64,000 nucleotides of DNA from contig JAKSYS010000070.1 of the NCBI GenBank assembly GCA_022925895.1, positions 1-64,000 on the forward strand. Direction: 5' to 3'. Under the pieces are notes generated by a model. That model did no database searches, had not been told where the DNA came from, and saw only the letters and a program-made list of their open reading frames with translations. The translations under genes and the position numbers were made by a program. Source of the stretch: Fragilaria crotonensis. Lineage: Eukaryota; Bacillariophyta; Fragilariophyceae; Fragilariales; Fragilariaceae. Positions 56,126-64,000 of this stretch are shown in pieces (positions within the stretch are counted from its first letter, which is position 1; every line of letters starts with the position of its first letter).

Positions 56126-56809
56126 ATGGCCCAGGTCGTCGCCGCTCAGCAAAGAACGATCTCTGCAAAAGAGGGAGAGATGACGAGAAAGAGAGTGTCA
56201 TTCAGGGATTTTGATGAACGCTTGCTCGCCGATACACGTACGATTCCTGGTTTAAGCGAATTGAGCCCTGCCGAAGTTCGACGGCAATGGTTTGGCCCTG
56301 ATGACTTCCTCGCATTTAAAACAAATGCCAAGCTGATCGCCATGCAGGCTAGTCGGTCTCTTTTCAATGACCTACTGGAAGATTCATTTCGTTCGGATTC
56401 ATCTGGTGAGGATCCACTGCTAAAGTGGTCACGGTACGGCAACTTGCGAAGAGGGCTTGAACTGTCTGTCAGCCCAAAACATGGAGTAGAGCGATCACGA
56501 AAGAAGAAAGAAGCATTGAGAGCAGTTATAAACGCACAACACATGCATCGATCCAACGGAATGGTGCAAGAAGACATGGATCGCCTTATTACAACAGTGT
56601 ACGTGAAACACACAAAGGAGGCCGCACTTTTTGCCCAGAGAATGGGCAAAGCGGATGCCGATGCAATCTTGGTTGAAACAAGGCCTTGTACTTCCAGTCC
56701 AGGAAGCCTGCGGCCCCCTCAGACCATGTTGATTGAATCTTTCAAGATGAGTAAATCAGACCCTTCGCTTTGTTGTTCATTGATCATCTCCATGGCACAA
56801 CGACGTTGA
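56126..56809 (+). CDS. Diatom-family conserved hypothetical protein
   Basis: The ATG at 56126 gives 227 residues; upstream in-frame codons reach 56090 but the ATG is the sensible start. The order of KRVSFRDFDERLL, LSPAEVRRQWFGPDDFLAFK, a central LRRGLELSVSPKHGVERS and a helical KKKEALRAVINAQHMHR ... YVKHTKEAALFAQRMGKADA resembles a large expanded family of short diatom proteins of unknown function with a W-[YF]-x-x-x-[DE] motif and a C-terminal Arg-rich helix. No signal peptide or membrane segment. Function unknown. Family membership is from memory of the pattern. Confidence 0.65.
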   Translation: MAQVVAAQQRTISAKEGEMTRKRVSFRDFDERLLADTRTIPGLSELSPAEVRRQWFGPDDFLAFKTNAKLIAMQASRSLFNDLLEDSFRSDSSGEDPLLKWSRYGNLRRGLELSVSPKHGVERSRKKKEALRAVINAQHMHRSNGMVQEDMDRLITTVYVKHTKEAALFAQRMGKADADAILVETRPCTSSPGSLRPPQTMLIESFKMSKSDPSLCCSLIISMAQRR

Positions 56810-57570
56810 TAAGTGTCGACCTGAACTTACACCACTGCATCCTCATATGTAAAACATTCCGCCCATCATGATTGCGTTCTGAAACATATTGTCTATAGAT
56901 CTCCTAGTTATCAGACCCTATTGTAATTGCAACTTAGTTGTGCATTGCAGCATGAGCTTGCGCCTTTCCATTGCATACAGTCGTGGCTTCGTTGAGCATT
57001 GCTTCCCCTTGTCGCGTTTGATGCAGTCAAGGCAGTATACACGTAGTCAATCCAGGCCGGTAGTCTACGCTCAGCAAAACGCAACTCAAAAGCATAATTG
57101 ACCAATATCGTGCCAGCGGCAGTATACGCGTCATCACTTATCTGATTTCGGTAATGAATGAAAAATCAAGAAATGCTGGAAGTTTCGGACATTTTAGCTA
57201 GAACTGCCGGAAGTTCGAATTGAGGGCTTGGCTGCGAAGAGGAACAAGCCGGGACTGCAGACCCAGGAAACAGGAAAGTATCACATATATGCGATATGCG
57301 ATTCACTTAAGCCGAAAAAGCTATGAGACACACGAACGAGCTACAGAATCGCTGTCCCTTTTGGGAGCTCGTGTTCGTGCCCAGAGTACCGGTACTTTAG
57401 TTGTTAACTAACAGTAGACAGCATGCATAGTTCTGGATTCTGGAGGCGGGGTTTGATAGTATGCATAATTAAGTCCGCTCTACTACTAGGAGCAGGCCTG
57501 ACTACGAAAGGGGCCTACTAAAATCTCACTTTATTTAGATAAGCATCGAACGCACCTCACCCTACTGTTG
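56810..57570. other. Intergenic, no gene seen
   Basis: Short frames only. Transition from normal composition into AT-rich decayed DNA. Confidence 0.35.
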
Positions 57571-60470
57571 TGATTTGTACTACTACCGGTACTACAAACA
57601 TGTAGTGACGTGACAGGTGAACACCTTCATTTCATTGACGTCCATTGTATCATTGCTTGAAATTGCTGAATCAATCAACAGATTGGCTAATGAAGATAAT
57701 GATGTGCAAAACCCAATAATTAGTTTAATTACATCCTGCATCAGAAAATATAGTGGGGAGGGGATTGTGCATGGACCGCACAAACATCAATTGGTAGTAT
57801 GCATTAAAAAATTCCAAGAGTGTCATTCCAACCAAGACACAGCAGGCCCTGACAAAACCATTATTTGCATCTCTAAGCCAGCCCTTAGATGATGTTTCTA
57901 AGTAGGAATCCTGCTTGACAAAAGTGGGGCAGGGAGTCTGGATTGCTTACTCAAAAGATAATTGATAGGCAATAGGCATGTTTGATCCTGCCGTGATGAA
58001 TGGGGTAAGGTCTCCTGCAAGAATGGAATGGTAGAGAACCAGCAATGATGTTGATGACTTGCTTGCAATGCATTTTTACAGTGGGTTAAACAGTGAAGAA
58101 TTTACATGGATTCATCCCAAGAGGCCTTCATTCAATGCATGGCAGATGTTTTCATAGAATTGCATGCTACTACTACTACTATGTGTTCCACCAATTGCAG
58201 TACAACAAGACAATTGGTGCCATCCCTACAGGGCTGACTGAAATTTTCTATGTTGGCTAACTGAAAGCGGTGTAAGGGATTGCTGTTCAATGAATGGCAT
58301 GTTTAAACATCACATTAAACCTCTCCATTTTGCCTAGGTACCTTGAGAGAATTGACTTGTTGCTGGCCTTGTTGTTTTCAGTATTGCCAGATGGATAGAA
58401 TGCCACCAAATCTAACTGCAAAGCAGGGCTTTTAGACAAACTTGACCACATCCTAGATTCGCACTACTAGTTCTACTTGTACTTTTTCTGACTCAACAAC
58501 GACCAAAAAGATTGTTTAGCTACGCTCAACACCAATAGTCACATTGTTGACTTGTTGATAGAGTTCTTGAAAATCGGAAAGCATCCTGTTGATCCTCAGC
58601 AACCATTTACTGCTGACTCTTCATCATCTTGACAAGGCGCCGGTTGATGATTGATGAAGAACATTGATGGAGTTGCTCCTGAGAATGTGCTTCCGCGTTT
58701 GCTAGAACAAATTAAGTTGCTTCAACAAAACTTCTACCTTTGAAAGCGTTTCATTTACCAAAAATTGTTCCTTAGCTAATGCCGATTTGCAAATCAGACA
58801 GCACTCAATTGATGTGATTGTTCCTTTTTGGGATTGATCTTTACATTCCTGATGTGTTGTTTTCTGGCAATGGACTGACTGAGTCCTGATTTGTTCCAAG
58901 ACAACTGCCATTAGAATATGTCGTTTGTTGTGCAATCGAAACTTGTTTGTGGAAAAGTCATGGTACGTCCTGTCACATTTGCAATTCTATCGTGGATTGT
59001 GGATGCCTCATCACAAAGCCCCGCAGTACGAAATGAATCACGAATGAAGGAAAAATATGCACCAGCAGCCGGAGGAGAAATCATTGCCGTTCAATATCTG
59101 GCTGGCTGGAGCTAGGTTGTAAATGCTGGAGTGAGTATCAATCTACTGATGTCTGCAAAGCAAAGTTGCTGAACGGAATAAAAATGCTTACAAAAAGCAA
59201 GTATAATGTAAGGATACATTGCTTACTACAGAGAATCAAGTTTGCTTATGGAGATACATATTTGCTTTCGGAGAAAGAAATTGCTACATGGAATCACAGC
59301 CATTGTGAAAGAGCAAAGAGAATATGATTACAACAAAGTTTTTGGCTTACCAAATCAAATTTGCTTATAGTAAACTTTGCCTACCCTAAAATTTTGATTA
59401 ATGAATTTGCTTTCAGCAAAGATTAACTGCATTGAATGAAAAGCCGTTGCAGTCTTGGCTGTAGCAACACAATGGCTAAAATTCTTGCACTGTGCCAACA
59501 AGAGCACAGATGTGTGCATATCTTCATGCTCTCAAAGTTAACAGATGGTAGGTGGTGCTTGCTTGGGGTGGACCTTCCTGGGTACCAAAACAAAATGTTT
59601 AATATAGGTGGCATGTAGTAGCTGCAGGTCTGGGCGCCGCAAACCACCGCCTAGTTCACATAGAAAAATTGCCACACAGCAAGCAACCACCAAGGTAGCA
59701 ATAATATGGCTGGTTTCATGGTTTTCATATTTGTTGACCATGACGGAATAACACTGATTTCATTATCTTCCACTTCGAACGCACTGCAACTCTTATGCTG
59801 CAGCAAGCTTATTGTCAATGTTAGGACCGTGTTTGGCTTGCAATGGTAGGCAATTGAACTAAAATGAAGACCCTATTGATGTTTTACCTATGTTCTGGGC
59901 TGGAAGCTGTCAAGCAAAAATTGGGATCAAGACAAATGGTTGTCAGATGAGCCATTTTTTCTGAGCTAGTATGAAGGCCCATATTCCATCTCTTAAGCCC
60001 CTAGGACTTGACAGAGGTATGATGAACAAAGCTTTTTCATCATATGGAGGTGAGACACTATGATTCCACTGATTCAAATCAAACTGGCCAGTTCCAAAAT
60101 TTGATACTCTTACATCAAGGATTTATGCAAGGTCTTGGATTAGTACGTTGTGTAGCTACTGGTTTAATGTTGCTCATAGATGATGCAATCAAGCCTCAGC
60201 AGGTACGGAACAACTCACAATTGTGCTTCTGTCCCAATGGTATTGTGTTTATTCTCACAATATTCCTCTGCTACAACTATCTTTCATTCAAAGTAGAAAT
60301 CACGCTGACTTCCACCAGTTTGTTGGAAGGCAACCATAGTATGTGTACTTTTGTACTATTACAAACATATGTGGTTGCTCGAAATTCCCCATTTATCAAC
60401 AGCGCGCGCATCCAGCTATCATAATTGTACCAAGGAAGGAGGACAAAGTACATTTAACAACCGGCCTAAC
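57571..60470. other. AT-rich decayed repeat-like region
   Basis: About 2.9 kb with composition unlike the genes and no frame over 126 codons. Several short frames on both strands look protein-like but carry no recognisable motif. At 59150-59430 the word TTTGCTT(A/T) recurs every 20-60 bases. A dead transposon is the likely origin, but no terminal repeats could be found. Confidence 0.35.
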
Positions 60471-61274
60471 AGGGTTTCTTCGATATTAGGCCAGCCGTAC
60501 AGTTTTTGGGAGCATCCGTCGCCGTGCAAGTACTGGAGTACCGGTACGACAGTACTCGATGACGTCATTGCACTGCATCACCGGATCTATCCTCTAACTC
60601 TAACCTACTTGCGCCTTCGACATTTGAAATCGTTGCCACGTTTCCGCGTCGCCACGTTGCAGTGTTTTTTATATTGATGTTCTGGGTTCTGGGTGATTGT
60701 TGATTGTCTTGTGGTAAAGCAATTATTGGTGAGATGCGTGAGTAGCGTGTAGCGTGTGAGACAAAGCTTCAGTACCAGGTACCAGGTACCAGGTACTATA
60801 CTTGTACTGTGCCTCGTTGTAGAGTCGTTGGTATTCTGAATATTGAATATACTGTACAATATACTCTTGTATTTGATTGTGTCCGCTGTCCGCCATATGT
60901 GCTGTATTCCCGCAATTCTCGAGTCGCGACATCGCGACTATCGTAACGCTACATACAGTACAATCCTACTCCTCCTCTACTAGTATGTAGTATGTAGAGC
61001 ACAGATGTGAAAAGTACTCGTACTGGTACAGTACCTCGTATTCCATCACACTCTTTCATGTATCATATGTCATATGATGATATGCAATGAATCATGAACA
61101 ATTGAAGGTACTCGGAGTACGAGGTACGAGGTACCGTACGTACTAAGAACACGATGGATTACTGACTCATTACTGGCACAAGTACAAGTACGACCCGAAA
61201 AGCACAACACAACACTTTCGACTGTCCACACGCCTTTTCATCGTTACTTATTTATACATGAAAGGATCATTGAA
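60471..61274. other. Intergenic with GGTACC-rich clusters
   Basis: GTACCAG tandem units occur at 60772-60795 and GTACGAG-like units at 61110-61145. Contains the promoter of the gene at 61275. Confidence 0.45.
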
Positions 61275-62021
61275 ATGCAGGTCATTTTCTTCATCTTAAA
61301 CATTGCAGCCCTGGGAACAGCCTTCACTTCACCGAGCGCGTTGGGTCGTCGACCAACAGCCTCTTACGGTCTAGGAAATCGATTCAAGAAATTGATTGGT
61401 CGCAAAGAGGACACCGTTGCAGTATTGGATGCCCCAGACGTCTCGGGCGTCGATGATGTTGAAACAGTGAAGCCGCCTGAGCCTGAAAAGGAGAAAACGG
61501 AAACAGAGAACTTGATGCAACAAGTGAAGGACTCTGGTGTTGCTGGTGTCATCTCATACGCCCTGTGGGAGGTGAGTCTCTCATCCTTTCGTTGGTACCT
61601 TCAAGTATCCGACATCTGACCATGCTCACCAACCAAATTACTGTTTCGGTGCACTTCAAGTTGGGCTTCTGGACAGTCTGTAAGTTTCGTGTTTTGAAGC
61701 TACTAAGATAGTGCCTATCGTGGTTTCGTCTCACAACGCATCTTAGCGCTACCGGTGTGCATCTTCGGTTACAGGGAGTTGACTGGCCATTGGCCAGATT
61801 TTTCGAACCCAGAGGACGTGGAGAAGGTCGGCGCTGAGGCATTTGCATTCGTCAACTTTGCAAGATTTGCTGTCCCCCTTCGGATCGGCCTCGCTCTCAG
61901 TACAACACCGTGGATCCAAGCGAACATTGTTGACAAATACTTGAAAAAAGAGGAGGAGGAGCAGGCGGCGACAACGCCTAATGAAACGAATGGCATCGAC
62001 GACCCCACCAGTTCATCCTGA
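61275..62021 (+). CDS. Small putative plastid membrane protein, three exons with a 19-nt exon
   Basis: Exons are 61275-61571, 61661-61679 and 61747-62021; introns of 89 and 67 bp begin GTGAGT and GTAAGT and end AAG and TAG. The joined frame gives 196 residues. The N-terminus is a signal peptide ending GTAFTSPSALGRR, where Phe follows Ala as in the diatom plastid motif. A Pro/Glu/Lys-rich linker precedes GVISYALWELGFWTVSLPV and CIFGYRELTGHWPD, forming one or two membrane helices, then EAFAFVNFARFAVPLRIGLA, a second hydrophobic stretch, and an acidic tail. I have the impression of a family conserved in stramenopile plastids, somewhat like FAM210/DUF1279 proteins, but cannot name it. No catalytic motif. 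Confidence 0.75.
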
Positions 62022-64000
62022 ATGCTATGAAACAATGCCCTTATCATCTTTGCATAGATTCGCAGTCCGTCGGATTCACTCTACACGTTCAACTTGGGTA
62101 ACGACGCGACCGCGTTGATCCGAGTTTTAGCAAGTAGTCTACCGTAGTGTTTTGCATAGTTAAGATATCACTGTAGTAACTTTCGACACTTTAACGTCGT
62201 TATCCTTGCTGCACAACGATGTTTATGGATCTGGTTCCACTTTCCGTGCACATTCCCATACCAACTGAGCAGCTCCATTTCTTAGACCTGGTGGGGGTTT
62301 TGGAAACCAGGTCACTACTAACCTAAGTCATTATGCAACTAAAGTATTACAGTTGGAGCAATTAAAACAGTTTACTCCCTCCATCAAGAAACACGTTGCA
62401 CACAAGCGTTACCACTTTCCAGTTCTCATGTGACAAGATGGTCCAGAATCATTCTGCACTACTTCATGTTTGTAGCCACTATTACTGTGAAGGGTGTAGC
62501 AGGGATCGGTGAATATATGGGACCCAGGTGTTCAACTGCAGTAACATCAACCAATTGACAAATCTTGGGAAGTTAGCTAGCCACTTGCCTTACAACTGCT
62601 ATGTGTGTTACATAAGCAAAAACCACTAAAATCTGTGGTTATCAACTTTAGCTTGCAGAAGTAGTAACTTCAGGTATGGTTAACTGAGTTGGGACAGAAG
62701 TCAATAATGCACACGGTTCCCACATCCTGAAATGGGTACAATGCCGGTCCGTCTCCTGCAGCAATTGATCCACCATAACCAGCCATGTCTCTCCTTGGCA
62801 TAACCGCGCAACCTATGGTGACTCTTTGTGGAACACTCTGCATCTAACCTCTTGGAATCAAGTTCTCCATGACGCCCAAGAATGGATTGCGGAATTTTAG
62901 ACTGTCCGAGTTTGCGGAATAAGGGATTAACATCAGCACCCAAGACTAGCGCCAGCAGAGCATTGTCACTGATGTGTCCAGCAACCACTCTGCACATTTC
63001 TATCAAGCAACAAACCATCAGCAAGGGTTGCAATACAGAATGTGTCTGCCATTACTGAGATTATAGCGTCGTTACGTCAGTCCTCGACAATAATTGATTG
63101 CATTTTATTGAGGTGGTGGTGAAGGTGTCAGAGAAAAGCAAGAAAATGGTGCTGAGAAATGGGCGCCGCGCTATGTTACATACTAAAGCTGCCAATGCTG
63201 TGCAAAGTGGATTGGCCGTGTTGGGGTGTGCTCCTAGGCCTTGACAAAAGACTCAGCGCGGCATTAAGCCGATAACTAGGTTGGTGTTTTTATTTGGCTG
63301 CTCGCTTGCCACTCTTTGTCGGTTTTGTGCCAAACAAGTCAGCATACCCCAAACATTTTGGTCAGCCAATCTGTTGGCATCCACCATTCACATCATCTCC
63401 TTTTGGAGCAAGCAATATCCTTGGGACTCCAAATTCAAGATCTCATGGATGTAAACAACCTGGTGAGAATATTTCTCCAGGGGGTGAAAGCTATTGGCAT
63501 CACAACTGCACGCAGAGCCTACTCCTACCTTCCATTTGCTGGAACTGGTAAATGATATGAACTGACCATAAGTCTCAGATGACATTTGCCTGATAAATGA
63601 CTTGATCCAGCAGTCAACACAGAATCTGGAGAAACTTCTTAACCGTCTCCTGTTGCACAGGAGTGAAGTAGCTGACCACCCCTGCCTTAGTAAAACCCTT
63701 GGCCCATGGATCGTTGAATCCAATATGATCTAGATAGTAGTCATGATGACCCATAACATTAGACTTTCAGAATATCCATTCCCAGCAGGATCTACAACAA
63801 CACTCCTCTTGCAAATCAAAATGTTGTGGTTCAATTCCCACAACATTTGTTTTGTCTGAATGATCTCAGGCATTTGGTACTGCCTTCAATTGTTGCCACC
63901 CTGACTGATACTCCACAAGAAGCAACTGTCAACTAACAATGGCTGTTCCCAGAACTGATATTATAGGTCACATCTTGCTTGTCTGATGAATACATATATA
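62022..64000. other. AT-rich decayed region to the window edge
   Basis: No convincing gene. Minus frames at 62701-63033 and in the 63290-63420 area read as protein-like fragments without a recognised domain, suggesting an old element on the minus strand. No terminal repeats or target duplication seen. Confidence 0.35.

Noticed and set aside
63825-63855. tRNA T-arm-like hairpin around GGTTCAATTCC
   Set aside because: The loop has one base too many and no acceptor, D or anticodon arms can be fitted upstream.

Overview
The window is nuclear DNA from a diatom, probably a pennate one. The evidence is short GT-AG introns (66-172 bp), several host proteins with a signal peptide followed by the diatom plastid 'ASAF'-type motif (Phe at the predicted cleavage site), an expanded diatom-type protein family at 56126, and Ty1/copia and LINE-type elements of the kind common in diatom genomes. 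No tRNA, rRNA or CRISPR was found.

Layout. 1-680 holds a decayed minus-strand transposase-like remnant. 1214-9464 is a multiply frameshifted LINE-type retrotransposon (ORF1, APE endonuclease, RT, RNase H). 9905-10699 is a broken minus-strand hypothetical gene. 11440-13255 is a sulfotransferase-glycosyltransferase fusion with two lesions. 14439-15593 encodes a membrane-anchored SGNH hydrolase, convergent with a mitochondrial D-lactate dehydrogenase (15761-17272, minus). 17372-24569 is a minus-strand Ty1/copia element with two 314-bp LTRs and a TCACA target duplication, lying just upstream of the lactate dehydrogenase. 24648-25665 is a decayed partial copy of the uvrC part of the uvrB-uvrC gene 10 kb downstream. 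25734-27839 (minus) encodes a one-intron transmembrane LRR protein. 28357-32003 holds a foldback/MITE-like element, an orphan copia gag and a complete 1002-bp hAT-like non-autonomous element with an 8-bp target duplication.

The host-gene core is 32581-44932: a UvrB-UvrC fusion with a plastid-type presequence, a three-exon bacterial-type glutamyl-tRNA synthetase fused to a tRNA-binding domain (minus), a GST/dehydroascorbate-reductase-like protein, a HAD phosphatase-ankyrin fusion, and a three-exon mitochondrial succinate/fumarate-type carrier. Several act in organelles: plastid repair, plastid translation, plastid redox, mitochondrial carboxylate transport and lactate oxidation.

45536-55212 is the most unusual item. 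It is a 9.7-kb tyrosine-recombinase retroelement with split direct repeats in the order A1 - ORFs - B1 - A2 - B2, as in Ngaro/PAT-type elements. Its gag, RT and RNase H regions lie in one reading frame broken only by two TGA codons.

The right end is gene-poor: one diatom-family hypothetical gene (56126), one small putative plastid membrane protein with a 19-nt exon (61275-62021), and long AT-rich, decayed sequence. Single-base frameshifts recur in otherwise well-conserved genes (uvrB, sulfotransferase, copia), so assembly indels should be considered before calling any of them dead.
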